The position numbers and the translations under genes are program-made. From the NCBI GenBank assembly GCA_034669045.1, contig JAXDOD010000129.1, positions 1 through 64,000 on the forward strand: a stretch of 64,000 nucleotides of DNA, written 5' to 3'. Below, in pieces: positions 55,557-64,000 of the stretch (the stretch's first letter is position 1; every line of letters starts with the position of its first letter). The notes beneath the pieces are model-generated. The model was not told where the DNA came from, searched no databases, and worked only from the letters and a program-made list of their open reading frames with translations. Source of the DNA: VAZQ01 sp034669045 (lineage in GTDB: Bacteria; Pseudomonadota; Alphaproteobacteria; Rhizobiales; Xanthobacteraceae).

Positions 55557-56069
55557 CTATGTGCCTTCAAGCGGTCGGGGCCGGTCGGCCCCGCGACGTT
55601 CCTTGATCAGTTGATCATAAAGCTCCGCAGCCGCGTTGCACGGCGCCAGCAGCTTTCGCCCCGTAAACCCGCTCTCGTAGCCAGGCAGTTGGCCGGATTG
55701 ATCGACCTGTTCATACAATTCGATGAACCGGTCGCGGAACACCCTGAGTACGACACTACGGTCGATCACCCCGCCTTCGACACTGACCGCGATGAGTTCA
55801 AGCGTGTTGGCGATTTGCACGGCATCCGGGCTGTTGGGTTGCTCCGGATTTACAGCGGACAAGGACGAAATATATTGCCAGATGGGAATGAGCTGAGCGC
55901 GTTGTTCGAAGAGGCGCTGTCCTCGTTCCCGCTCTGCGGTCTCGTTGGAGATCTCCTTCTGTAGCCGCTCCTGCCTGCGCCCCATCGAGATGGTCGCATA
56001 CACGAGGGCGAGCGTGGCGACGAACAGCAGCACGGTCGCGACCGCGACGAGAACGTCGCCATGGGGCAT
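55557..56069 (-). CDS. Membrane-anchored hypothetical protein
   Basis: 170 residues from MPHGDVLVAVAT (an ATG at 56084 is an alternative). One N-terminal transmembrane segment (VLVAVATVLLFVATLALVYA, about 5-24) is followed by a coiled-coil-like stretch (RRQERLQKEISNETAERERG). A helical cytoplasmic domain follows with IPIWQYISSLS. It resembles the general plan of DUF4760-type membrane proteins, but I cannot confirm this. Function unknown. Confidence 0.6.
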   Translation of the reverse strand: MPHGDVLVAVATVLLFVATLALVYATISMGRRQERLQKEISNETAERERGQRLFEQRAQLIPIWQYISSLSAVNPEQPNSPDAVQIANTLELIAVSVEGGVIDRSVVLRVFRDRFIELYEQVDQSGQLPGYESGFTGRKLLAPCNAAAELYDQLIKERRGADRPRPLEGT

Positions 56070-56111
56070 CGGACAATCTTCCATCGCGTTGCTGCGGACT
56101 GCAGGCCGTGT

Positions 56112-56768
56112 TCACGCCGCCGTCGGTTCAGACGAACTGACCCCCCCCGGAATAGGACATTGGTCCGGCGTATCAGGGATGTCGCTCTGTACGGGCGGCG
56201 ACGGATAGTACTGCGTACTCTGTTGCACGTCTTGAGCGAGTTCGTCACCGCCCAGCAGACGGATCAACTCCAGCGCTTCATCGAGACCGGATGAGATGCC
56301 GCCGCCCGTCAGGCGATCGCGGTCGAGGACGAAACGCGGATGCCCCTCGGCGACGATGACATTGGGGAAGCGTTGAGGAAAGCAGTTGAGAAAGGCCCAG
56401 TGCGTGGTCGCGCGATAGCCGTCGAGAAGACCGGCGGCGGCCAGCAGCATCGCGCCCTCGCAGACCGAGCACATGAACCGGGCCGTGCGCGCCTGATCGA
56501 CCAGGAAGTGGAGGTAAGCTCGGCCTGAGTCGCCGATGATGCGGGCGAGCGCCTTGGGGGCGCCGCCTGGTACCCAAACAGCGTCATAGCGCGGCCCGTC
56601 GGCGAAGGTCTTTGCAACCTCGAAGGTAAACCCGCGGCTGCGAAACCGCTTAAGGCCGCTTCGTTCGGCGAGCAGTTCGACCTCAAATTCGGCCCAATCA
56701 AACATCTCAAAGGGTCCGGTAACGTCGAGCATATCGACTTCGTCATAGACCGGAATACCGATCTTCAT
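56112..56768 (-). CDS. DJ-1/PfpI family protein (isonitrile-hydratase-like)
   Basis: 218 residues. Begins KIGIPVYDEVDMLDVTGPFEMFDWA, the family's hallmark strand with the conserved acidic residue. The nucleophile elbow is SVCEGAMLLAAAGLLDGYRATTHW with Cys. Relatives include isonitrile hydratase and the glutaminase-like domain of AraC-type regulators; here no HTH follows. The tail after residue 180 is low-complexity. The ATG at 56768 follows GGGAGAG. It lies directly downstream of the MoaF-like gene. Confidence 0.85.
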   Translation of the reverse strand: MKIGIPVYDEVDMLDVTGPFEMFDWAEFEVELLAERSGLKRFRSRGFTFEVAKTFADGPRYDAVWVPGGAPKALARIIGDSGRAYLHFLVDQARTARFMCSVCEGAMLLAAAGLLDGYRATTHWAFLNCFPQRFPNVIVAEGHPRFVLDRDRLTGGGISSGLDEALELIRLLGGDELAQDVQQSTQYYPSPPVQSDIPDTPDQCPIPGGVSSSEPTAA

Positions 56769-56782
56769 GAGCGCTCTCCCGG

Positions 56783-57100
56783 TCATGCGATCTGGCTCAT
56801 TGTGCCACGAAAGATATCGAAGCTTCCGTCCGGGCCGGTGATGTGCGTGATGATCTTGAGATCGCGATAATCTTCAAGATGAACCACGGTGGTCTTGTCG
56901 GATTCCCGCCAAGTCACCAAAAAGAGGAGGTCACGGACGGGGGCGATCGCGATGGTCACCGTCTCGGAGGCACCGAGCGAGCCGTCCTTTTTGACCCCTG
57001 TGTAGGTCAGAGAGGTCTCGGAGTGGAATTCCAGCTGGGTCTTCCACGTGCCAAAATCGACCAGATAGCGGTGTCCGACTCCAGGAAAGGTGTCTGTCAT
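56783..57100 (-). CDS. MoaF-like small beta-barrel protein
   Basis: 105 residues from MTDTFPGVGHRYLVDFG. The pattern YLVDFGTWKTQLEF, SLTYTG, VRDLLFLVTWRESDKTTVVHLEDY matches the MoaF-related domain, a lipocalin-like fold found near monoamine and small-molecule metabolism genes. A ligand-binding role is probable; the ligand is unknown. It is divergent from the tyrosinase gene (153 bases apart) and heads the minus-strand pair with the DJ-1-like gene. Confidence 0.7.
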   Translation of the reverse strand: MTDTFPGVGHRYLVDFGTWKTQLEFHSETSLTYTGVKKDGSLGASETVTIAIAPVRDLLFLVTWRESDKTTVVHLEDYRDLKIITHITGPDGSFDIFRGTMSQIA

Positions 57101-57252
57101 GGCTGATCTCCCCGTCGGCGTTTGATGCTGCAACTATAGGTGATAGGCTGCCTCTATGCTATACTTCCTAGAGAATGCAGCGCCGAGGTGCCGTGTAGCG
57201 GTTGGCGCGAACAACGGTGAGCAAAACCGGATAGGGGCGAGGAAGGAACGAC

Positions 57253-58866
57253 ATGGCCACAGGGACTCTAGGTGTCCGTCGCTCAATCTCGGACATTCAG
57301 CGCGACTATGACAACGGGAACAAGGCGCCCCTCGAGAACCTTATGCGGGCGTGGAAGGGCATCAAGGACCTGCCGCCCTCCGATCCCAACTCCTTCTTTG
57401 TCATTGGCGGATTCCACGGTGAGCCGTTTCGCGGACCGGGAGAGACCGACTTGGCTTGGTGGGGCGGTTACTGCCAGCACGGTACCGTTCTCTTTCCGAG
57501 CTGGCACCGCGCCTATCTCTGGCGGCTCGAAAGGGCTTTGCAGAGCATCCCGGGATGCCAGGATGTAATGCAACCGTTCTGGGACGAGTGCAGCGATGAG
57601 TCGCGAGAGAAGGGGATCCCTCGCGCGCTGACCGACGAGACCTTCGAACTCGACGGCCACGCGATCCCCAACCCGCTCAAGTCATTCTTGCTGCCTGAAG
57701 GATTTGTCGACAAGCTGCCTGTCGACCCGAACCTGAATCCCACTCTCTACAGCAAGCCGAAGGGCTATGAGACGGTGCGCTATCCGCTCTCGGGCCTCGT
57801 TGGCACGCCCGATGATCAGAAAGCGACCGCAAGCCACAACGCGCAGTTTTCCGACGCGAAGAAGAATGTTCAGCTGCTCAACGACAACATTTCCACCTGG
57901 CTAAGCGGAAAGATCAAGGTCGATGGGCGGTGGCTGGGCGAGGTCTACCACGCCTTTGTGACGTCGCTTGATGCGCCGACCTATACTTTGTTCTCGAATA
58001 CCACATCGCAACGCGCTTGGAACAAGGCGCACAGGACCAGTCTAGTCTCGCTGGAGGCACCCCATAATTACATCCATCTGGCCGTCGGTGGCTTCGATTA
58101 TCCCGGCGCGGGGTCGGTGTCGGCAATACCGGGTGCTAATGGCGACATGGGGGAAAACGACACTGCAGGGCTCGATCCGATCTTCTTCTTCCACCACTGC
58201 TTTATCGACTACGCATTCTGGATTTGGCAGAGGCGTCACGGCGCTACGGACAGTTTCACAATCGATGCCGGCGATCCCGGCACGAAATTTACGGCGGACG
58301 TGCCGCCGCCGACCACCATGCAGCCCACTGACACGTTGGCGATGGAGTCGCCGCTCGACCCGTTCGACAAGCGCGACGGCTCGGGGCGCCTCACGACCAA
58401 CGACTGCGTGAATATCGAAGCGCAAATGGGCTACACCTACGGTCCCGGATCGCTAGACGGGTTTGCGACGTCGGCGGCCGAGAAGCTGATGGCGTCGCGC
58501 GGAGCCATCGAGCCCGGCCGGACGCTTCGCGTGACCCGGATCAATCGTGGGAAGATACGCGGTTCGTTCCTGATCACCGCCTTTGCGAAGGGCGATAGTA
58601 AGCGGGAGTATATCGGCACGGAAGCTATCTTGAGCCGCTGGCATGTCGAAGGGTGCATGAACTGCCAGAACCATCTGGAAGCGACGGCGCAGTTTCGGAT
58701 GCCGACCTTGGCCGATGCGACGCTCATGCCAGCTGAGGCGGTGGAGGTAGAGGTCCGCACGCGAGACGGCTTGCTCGGCGGTCGCGCTGTGTCTCCGCGC
58801 ACTGCGGCCAAGCTGATGGTTACGGCTGAACGAAGCGACGCTCCGTTCCTGGTCGAACTGCTTTAG
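57253..58866 (+). CDS. Tyrosinase (type-3 copper oxidase)
   Basis: 537 residues. CuA ligands: His55 (GGFHGEPF), His76 and His85 (YCQHGTVLFPSWHRAYLW). CuB ligands: His271 and His275 (HNYIHLAVGG) and the HH at 314-315 in DPIFFFHHCFID. Cys74-x-His76 is the arrangement that gives a Cys-His thioether bond in fungal tyrosinases. The enzyme should oxidise phenols to o-quinones. A C-terminal domain of about 190 residues follows and may be a shielding or beta-rich accessory domain. No signal peptide, so it should be cytoplasmic. GGAAGGA precedes the ATG. It is first in a likely three-gene operon. Confidence 0.93.
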   Translation: MATGTLGVRRSISDIQRDYDNGNKAPLENLMRAWKGIKDLPPSDPNSFFVIGGFHGEPFRGPGETDLAWWGGYCQHGTVLFPSWHRAYLWRLERALQSIPGCQDVMQPFWDECSDESREKGIPRALTDETFELDGHAIPNPLKSFLLPEGFVDKLPVDPNLNPTLYSKPKGYETVRYPLSGLVGTPDDQKATASHNAQFSDAKKNVQLLNDNISTWLSGKIKVDGRWLGEVYHAFVTSLDAPTYTLFSNTTSQRAWNKAHRTSLVSLEAPHNYIHLAVGGFDYPGAGSVSAIPGANGDMGENDTAGLDPIFFFHHCFIDYAFWIWQRRHGATDSFTIDAGDPGTKFTADVPPPTTMQPTDTLAMESPLDPFDKRDGSGRLTTNDCVNIEAQMGYTYGPGSLDGFATSAAEKLMASRGAIEPGRTLRVTRINRGKIRGSFLITAFAKGDSKREYIGTEAILSRWHVEGCMNCQNHLEATAQFRMPTLADATLMPAEAVEVEVRTRDGLLGGRAVSPRTAAKLMVTAERSDAPFLVELL

Positions 58867-58921
58867 ACTGATAAATTTCGGTCTTGTCGTGGGACAGCCG
58901 ATTCTGACTTTGGGGGGAGAG

Positions 58922-60316
58922 ATGGCCGGTAAGTTTGGTCCGCCAGCGATGATCGGCGACTTCGACAGATCGCAGACGCACAAGCAGCGACTTTACGATG
59001 CGTGGCACGAGACGATCGACAGCTACATGACCGCCGTAAACCGCTATCGCGCGGCGACCCCCGCCTTCTTCAATCCGCTCGCGCCTCCTGCCGGGCAGAT
59101 TGCTCAGGCCAGTCCCGAATGGTCGGGCATGCCCAACATGCTCGTGGCGATGAACGACGGCGACGTGCTCGCGGCCGCCCGTCTCGCCGAGACCCCAATC
59201 CGCTGGGGAGACCAGGATCCCGGCCATCCCAAGGGGATCGCCTATTCGATGGCGCGCGACGCTACGACCCGTCAACGTCTCGACCTCTTCTATCGTCCGC
59301 AAGACGAGTATCTCGAATGGTCGCTAGAGAAGGACGCCGCGGGAATCATCACGGCCATCAACTTCACCTGCGAAGGGCCGGAATATTGGGAGACGATCGG
59401 TAATACTGATCGGGCGCTCCTCGAAACCCTCTATGGTGAGATCAGCGGCGACAAGGACATTCCCGCCGCCGATCTCTATTTCTCCAAGCCTGTCGAGATG
59501 GTCGACGGCGGCGGGAATGTGTCGCGCACCTTCGCCGCGAACGATTACAATCCCTGGAACAAGTGGAATCTAAAATATGCGATCCACCTGACCCACGACT
59601 CCAATTCGCTAGGTGCCGAGGTCAATCTCGGTCGCGACGCCAGCTATCTTTGGGGTAAGGATGTCCTCAAAACATCCGACCCCGATCTGATCTGCTGCGC
59701 CGCTTATGGCGAGATCAACCGCAACAGCGATCCCACCATAGGCGCCAAGGTCAACGCCCTCGTCCGCGCCGGCAACAGCGTCAGCCTTCGCAACCCGGTC
59801 GGGCTCTATATCAAGGGGCTGGATACCACCGCGTTCAGCCTGGACGGCAACCCGGTCGCGAACATCGCGAGCTGGTTCGTGCCAATCCGCCCCAAGCCGG
59901 CCGACGTCAAGGATATGATTCTGCGCGCGCGCTTTGCGGTGCCGGACGGCGTGATGCATGGCGGCAAGAAGCTCCGCGTCGGCGACATTACGGTCGACGG
60001 CACTGCCATCGCAACCGGCGGACAGGTCGCGCGCTACATCACGATGACTCTGTACGGGCTGGCGGTCGCGGGAGCACCGCACCAGCAGCCGAAAGTCTGC
60101 CAGCTCAGCCCTTGCCCGAACAAGGGCCATCCCGATTACATCGACGGCGTCGACTACGGCACGCCGTGTCCTGACACCGGCGCCGCGGCCGCGGCATTGG
60201 TGAAGAACCTCCACGCGACCTCGAAAGCGGGGCTCGGCAGCGGACTCCAGGAGGCCGGCCTCGCGGCGCCTACGGTGCGCGTCGCGCGCCGCACCGGGAC
60301 GATCGTGATCCCATGA
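58922..60316 (+). CDS. Uncharacterised protein in tyrosinase operon
   Basis: 464 residues; no family recognised. Starts MAGKFGPPAMIGDFDRSQTH. Features are RPQDEYLEWSLEKDAAG, then INFTCEGPEYWETIG, and a pair of Cys clusters late in the protein (KVCQLSPCPNKGHP and YGTPCPD) that could bind a metal or form disulfides. There is no signal peptide. It lies 55 bases after the tyrosinase gene and overlaps the next gene by four bases (ATGA), so it very likely works with both. A partner or substrate for tyrosinase-type oxidation is one possibility. Confidence 0.75.
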   Translation: MAGKFGPPAMIGDFDRSQTHKQRLYDAWHETIDSYMTAVNRYRAATPAFFNPLAPPAGQIAQASPEWSGMPNMLVAMNDGDVLAAARLAETPIRWGDQDPGHPKGIAYSMARDATTRQRLDLFYRPQDEYLEWSLEKDAAGIITAINFTCEGPEYWETIGNTDRALLETLYGEISGDKDIPAADLYFSKPVEMVDGGGNVSRTFAANDYNPWNKWNLKYAIHLTHDSNSLGAEVNLGRDASYLWGKDVLKTSDPDLICCAAYGEINRNSDPTIGAKVNALVRAGNSVSLRNPVGLYIKGLDTTAFSLDGNPVANIASWFVPIRPKPADVKDMILRARFAVPDGVMHGGKKLRVGDITVDGTAIATGGQVARYITMTLYGLAVAGAPHQQPKVCQLSPCPNKGHPDYIDGVDYGTPCPDTGAAAAALVKNLHATSKAGLGSGLQEAGLAAPTVRVARRTGTIVIP

Positions 60317-63300
60317 CGGCGGAGCCCCTCCTCGCGACCAGCGAGATCCAGGGCAACTCGCTCGGAGGCTTCAACAAGAACCATCAGACGCTCGTTCACT
60401 TCGCGTTTCCCGCGGATCTTGCCGCCCTGCGACAATGGCTGCAGGGATTGACCCTCACAGACCTGGCCGAGGTGGTCGCCTTCAAGCGTCAGCTTCTCGC
60501 GATGAAGGTCGCCGGCAACGATACCTCGGCCATGAAGGCCTGTTGGCAGAATATCGCCTTCACTTATCGCGGATTGCTCAAGCTCACTCCGACGGCGACG
60601 CAGTTCACCGATACGCTCTTCGTCAATGGCCTGGATGGAACGGCGTCGCGCACCCTCGGCGATCCGATCGCGGCCGGCGCGCCGGGTGAGAGATCAACTT
60701 GGAAGATTGGCGGTCCGGACACACTTCCCGATGCGATCCTGATCATCGCCGCGGACGATCCTGCTCAGCTCGATGCCGCCTTGGCCGCGCGCAAAGCCGA
60801 GCTGATCAACGGGGGGTGCACCATCATTCACGTCGACGCTGGGCATGACCCATCCTTCTACTCGCACGCAGCGCAGCAGTTCGATCCCGGGCATGAGCAT
60901 TTCGGATTTCGTGACGGAATCTCGCAGCCGGGCGTGCGCGGCCAGCTCTCGGCTGCGGACGGTGACTGGCTGACCCCGCGGCCCGCGGCGCAGCCTGGGC
61001 CCCCCACCGACCCAGAATTTGCCCAGCCCGGCCAGATCCTGGTCTGGCCGGGCGAATTCGTATTCGGCTATCCGAAACAGAACTTGAGCTTCGTCCGGAT
61101 GAGCACGAAAGCGCGAAAGCTCGGTCCACCGGCCCCAGCGACCGATCAAATTGCGGTCGCACCTTGGTGGGCTGCGAACGGCTCGTTCCTTGTCTTCCGC
61201 CGGCTGCACCAGGATGTTCCTGCCTTTCGGGCATTTTGTCAGAGCGTCGCGGCGAGTGCCTCCGCTGCCTTCACCAAGCCCATGTCCCCCGAACGGGCAG
61301 CGGCACTTCTCATGGGACGGTGGCCGAGCGGCGCGCCAGTTCGCCTATCGCCCAATGCCGACGACGCTGGTCTTGGCGGTGATGATGGGCGCAACAACGA
61401 CTTCACCTTACTCGACGATCAGGACGGTCGCGTCTGTCCACTCGCCGCTCATATCCGCAAGGTAAACCCGCGTGGTGTCGCGACGGACGACGGGATTGCG
61501 CCCCATACGCTCGGCCATCGCCTGCTGCGGCGCGGTGTTCCTTACGGCGCGCCGCTTGCGTCAGGTGCTCCGGCCGATGGAGCCGATCGGGGCCTGCTCT
61601 TCCTTTCCTATCAGACCGATATCCAGAACCAGTTCATGTTTCTCGCCAATCGCTGGGCTAATGCGGCGAACCGCCCTGTGGCCTCGGTGGCGCCGACACC
61701 TCCGGGCGTCGCGGTCGGAGACGGGTTCGACATGGTGATCGGGTCGAATCCAGACGGAGCGCGTGAACGCTTCTTCGTCTGCTACGACGGGTCGACCGCC
61801 GCGCGCACCGAAACCGGAGCCGGTCAACCAGACTGGGTTTTCGCCACTGGCGGTGGCTTCTATTTTTCGCCGGCGATAAGCGCTGTGCGTGCTCTGGCGG
61901 CGCAAGCCTTGGAGCGAGAGTGGACCACGGTCATGGCAGTTACCAGGACAAAACAAAGGAAGCCTCGTCGCAGGGCGCTCGGTGCTGAGGTTGCCGGCAC
62001 TCCGCTCCTATCCCCAGCGGGCAGGCTGCTCGCGACCACCTTCGCGCTGCCGCCAAGCGCTCTTGCGGCACCGGTCTATCCCATCGCCGACCGACGCCAG
62101 TTGATCGACCAGCTCACGCTCGCGCTGGTCAGCTTCTACGTCCATCTCAACCGCAAGAAGGCGATCTATGGCTTCGATCCGGTTCGCGCGCTCGCGTTGC
62201 TGGCGCCCAAGATCGACACGATGTCGGACGCCGAATTCCATGGGGCTCTCGTCGAGCTGCTCGCGCGCGTGCGCGACAGGCATGTCATCTTCCTCGGTCG
62301 CGCTCCGTATGGCGCGGCCGCGATGGTGCCCTTTACTATCGAGGCCTGCTGGGAAAACGACAACCAGCTCTATGTCGTGACCAAGGTTGATCCGGGCACA
62401 CCGACCAAGAGGCTCAAGCCGGGCGCGCGCGTCAGCCATTGGAACGGCATCCCGATCGACCGCTACATCCGCCTCAGTGCCAATCTTTTCGACGGAGGCA
62501 ATGAGGCCGCAGCGCTTGCGCGGAGCTTGGCGTTCTTGACGCATCGACCGCTCAACCGTTTCGGGCCGCCGATGGAAGAGTGGGTCGACCTTCGCGTCAC
62601 TCTCAACGGCGTTACGTCAGAGGAGCGGTTCTCATGGGTCGGTTTCAACCCTGCGGCCGCCCCGGCCTATCCCAGCCTCGGTCGAAACATCACGGGGTTT
62701 GGCGGCGACCTGCCGTTGATGGACCTCCAGAACGCGCGCCGCGTCCGAATCGCGCCGCAAAGCTTCGATGCAGCGTCTGCCGCACCAGCGGTTCAGCCGC
62801 TCGGCGTTCCCAAGATCCTGGGCCACGCTGCCGCTGGCGTTATCGACTATGGGATGGTGACGGCCGGCGATGCCACCTTTGCCTATCTTCGCTTCTGGTC
62901 ATTCCAGGCCAGCGCCGTCGATGATCTCGTCAATGCACTGACCCCAATCCTTCCCACGCTTCCGCAAAACGGCCTCATCTTCGACATGCGTGGGAATAGC
63001 GGTGGTTATATCGCGGCGGGAGAACGCGTTCTGCAACTCTTTAGCGCGACGCCGATCGTTCCGGCGCGCTTTGAGTTCCGCGTGACCGATCTGACCCGTG
63101 CAATGGCAAACCTGAGCGACGAATTCAGCAGATGGCGTCCGTCTTTCGCCGAAGCGTTCGCGACCGGCGAAGAGTATACTCGCGGCATCCCGATCGAAGG
63201 GGATGATGCTGACTACAATAAGGTCGGTCGCAAATATCCCGGACCGATCGTCCTAATCAGTGACGCGCTTGCGTTCAGCACGGCTGATATTTTCGCTGCC

Positions 63301-63849
63301 GGCTTCATCGATAACGGCCTTGGCAAGGTTATCTGCACCGACCGCAATATGGCGGCCGCCGGAGGCAACAATTGGACCTGGGACGCAGTGCGCATCTACA
63401 ATCCCGACTTTCGGCTCGACGCCAAGCTGAAGCCCGACATGTCTGCGGGTACGCTCACGGCCGGCATTGTCAACGCCTTTAACGCGGGCGGCGTCTCCCT
63501 CTCCGAGAAGGCGACACTTTCGGCTGGCGTTGTCAACAATGGGGACACCATTTGGACCATACAGGACGGCACGCTCACGCACACGGTCCGTGATCAGAAC
63601 TGGATGAGTCCGGACCTCGAAGTCTATCTCGATCGCAGCCTGTCGGGGCTCGCCGATCTCCCCTCCGGAATCATCCTTAGTCTCACTATGCGCCGCGCCG
63701 TGCGTGTCAAAGCTAATGAAGGGCGAATCCTGGAAGACGTCGGCATCGTGCCCAACATCTTCTATCAAATGACGGTGCGCGACGTGATGGAGCAGAATCA
63801 AGACCTATTCGACCGAGCCGGTAAGGAACTCATCGCGACTGCTGCTTGA
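60313..63849 (+). CDS. Dyp-type peroxidase fused to S41 tail-specific protease
   Basis: 1178 residues in one uninterrupted frame. Residues about 1-545 are a Dyp-type heme peroxidase: GXXDG motif GFRDG (198-202) and the heme-ligand His380 in AAHIRKVNPRG. From about 585 an S41/C-terminal-processing-like protease follows: VARVRDRHVIF, the IFDMRGNSGGY strand (about 890), and the catalytic Ser989 in ALAFSTADIFAAGF. A PDZ domain is not obvious between them; the link carries TKRLKPGARVSHWNG, which could be PDZ-like. I know of no described Dyp-S41 fusion. There is no signal peptide. It overlaps the upstream gene by ATGA. Confidence 0.88.
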   Translation: MTAEPLLATSEIQGNSLGGFNKNHQTLVHFAFPADLAALRQWLQGLTLTDLAEVVAFKRQLLAMKVAGNDTSAMKACWQNIAFTYRGLLKLTPTATQFTDTLFVNGLDGTASRTLGDPIAAGAPGERSTWKIGGPDTLPDAILIIAADDPAQLDAALAARKAELINGGCTIIHVDAGHDPSFYSHAAQQFDPGHEHFGFRDGISQPGVRGQLSAADGDWLTPRPAAQPGPPTDPEFAQPGQILVWPGEFVFGYPKQNLSFVRMSTKARKLGPPAPATDQIAVAPWWAANGSFLVFRRLHQDVPAFRAFCQSVAASASAAFTKPMSPERAAALLMGRWPSGAPVRLSPNADDAGLGGDDGRNNDFTLLDDQDGRVCPLAAHIRKVNPRGVATDDGIAPHTLGHRLLRRGVPYGAPLASGAPADGADRGLLFLSYQTDIQNQFMFLANRWANAANRPVASVAPTPPGVAVGDGFDMVIGSNPDGARERFFVCYDGSTAARTETGAGQPDWVFATGGGFYFSPAISAVRALAAQALEREWTTVMAVTRTKQRKPRRRALGAEVAGTPLLSPAGRLLATTFALPPSALAAPVYPIADRRQLIDQLTLALVSFYVHLNRKKAIYGFDPVRALALLAPKIDTMSDAEFHGALVELLARVRDRHVIFLGRAPYGAAAMVPFTIEACWENDNQLYVVTKVDPGTPTKRLKPGARVSHWNGIPIDRYIRLSANLFDGGNEAAALARSLAFLTHRPLNRFGPPMEEWVDLRVTLNGVTSEERFSWVGFNPAAAPAYPSLGRNITGFGGDLPLMDLQNARRVRIAPQSFDAASAAPAVQPLGVPKILGHAAAGVIDYGMVTAGDATFAYLRFWSFQASAVDDLVNALTPILPTLPQNGLIFDMRGNSGGYIAAGERVLQLFSATPIVPARFEFRVTDLTRAMANLSDEFSRWRPSFAEAFATGEEYTRGIPIEGDDADYNKVGRKYPGPIVLISDALAFSTADIFAAGFIDNGLGKVICTDRNMAAAGGNNWTWDAVRIYNPDFRLDAKLKPDMSAGTLTAGIVNAFNAGGVSLSEKATLSAGVVNNGDTIWTIQDGTLTHTVRDQNWMSPDLEVYLDRSLSGLADLPSGIILSLTMRRAVRVKANEGRILEDVGIVPNIFYQMTVRDVMEQNQDLFDRAGKELIATAA

Positions 63850-63948
63850 TAAAGAGAGCACGAGCCGCACCGCGGTGTTGCAATCTGACAACGGGCGGGG
63901 TCCGTTTAACCATGATTTGAAGGTCCGAGGATCGGGAGAACATGAATC

Positions 63949-64000
63949 ATGACCGACGCTAACACCGGCACATCCGCGCCGTTCGACTGTGCGGGCGATC
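63949..64000 (+). CDS. Partial CDS, 5' end only
   Basis: ATG at 63949 opens MTDANTGTSAPFDCAGD and continues beyond the window. GGGAGAA lies upstream. It is 99 bases after the Dyp-S41 stop and may belong to the same operon. Seventeen residues are too few to identify it. Confidence 0.4.
   Translation, partial: MTDANTGTSAPFDCAGD

Noticed and set aside
57100..57252. A third copy of the -24/-12 motif upstream of tyrosinase
   Set aside because: An AGTTGCAGC sequence occurs on the minus strand, but no GG lies ten bases before its GC.
9959..64000. An integrase or transposase gene
   Set aside because: No tyrosine or serine recombinase or IS transposase motif was found in any frame; it may lie beyond the right edge.

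Overview
The window looks like an alphaproteobacterial chromosome, most likely Bradyrhizobium/Rhodopseudomonas-type Hyphomicrobiales. It is G+C-rich, carries dispersed palindromic 'gtagggcgcaat' intergenic repeats, and opens with a GlnK, TesB and UbiH-family gene order that I associate with that group (inference; no search was run). Bases 1-9958 are ordinary core genome: a PII signal protein, acyl-CoA thioesterase II, a flavoprotein monooxygenase, a hydrolase, a glutathione transferase, a Trm112-type protein, IF-1, a DEAD-box RNA helicase, a Lon N-domain protein, a thioredoxin-TPR chaperone, and a tRNA-Gly(GCC).

From just after the tRNA to the end of the window everything looks accessory. Block A (10.6-32.3 kb) is a large candidate anti-phage locus. 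It holds a sigma-like protein, two divergently transcribed paralogous MORC/MutL-like GHKL ATPases, a DUF4338 (DruA-like) protein, a 2058-residue DEAH helicase with Zn-binding DUF1998/MZB-type C-terminus (DruE-like), a NERD-nuclease/UvrD helicase and a small coupled protein. A converging minus-strand pair encodes an SNF2/RapA-type ATPase and a 963-residue protein of no recognised family. This combination does not match the Druantia, DISARM or Dpd layouts I know.

Block B (32.5-43.4 kb) is mobile-element housekeeping: DUF6471 and AlpA-type regulators, a RepA-like RecA-fold ATPase with a nearby cluster of GGGAC motifs, small hypotheticals, a decayed gene copy, and a ParE-type toxin-antitoxin pair. 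No integrase lies inside the window.

Block C (43.5-54.4 kb) has a sarcosine-oxidase-like flavoprotein, then a tight seven-gene operon: methyltransferase, ABC ATPase, lipoprotein binding protein, two permeases, a sigma-54-activator-like AAA+ protein and a class-V PLP enzyme. Facing it is an operon for a small membrane protein and a divergent second sigma-54 (RpoN). Both operons are preceded by nearly the same GG-N10-GC (-24/-12) element: 19 of 24 bases are identical and all five differences are transitions. This looks like a self-contained sigma-54 regulon with its own sigma factor, activator and promoters, serving an uncharacterised transport/modification pathway.

Block D (54.9-64 kb) has a possible Fic remnant, small hypotheticals, a DJ-1/PfpI protein, a MoaF-like protein, a tyrosinase, an unknown 464-residue protein, and a 1178-residue fusion of a Dyp-type peroxidase to an S41 (tail-specific) protease. 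A further gene starts at the window edge.
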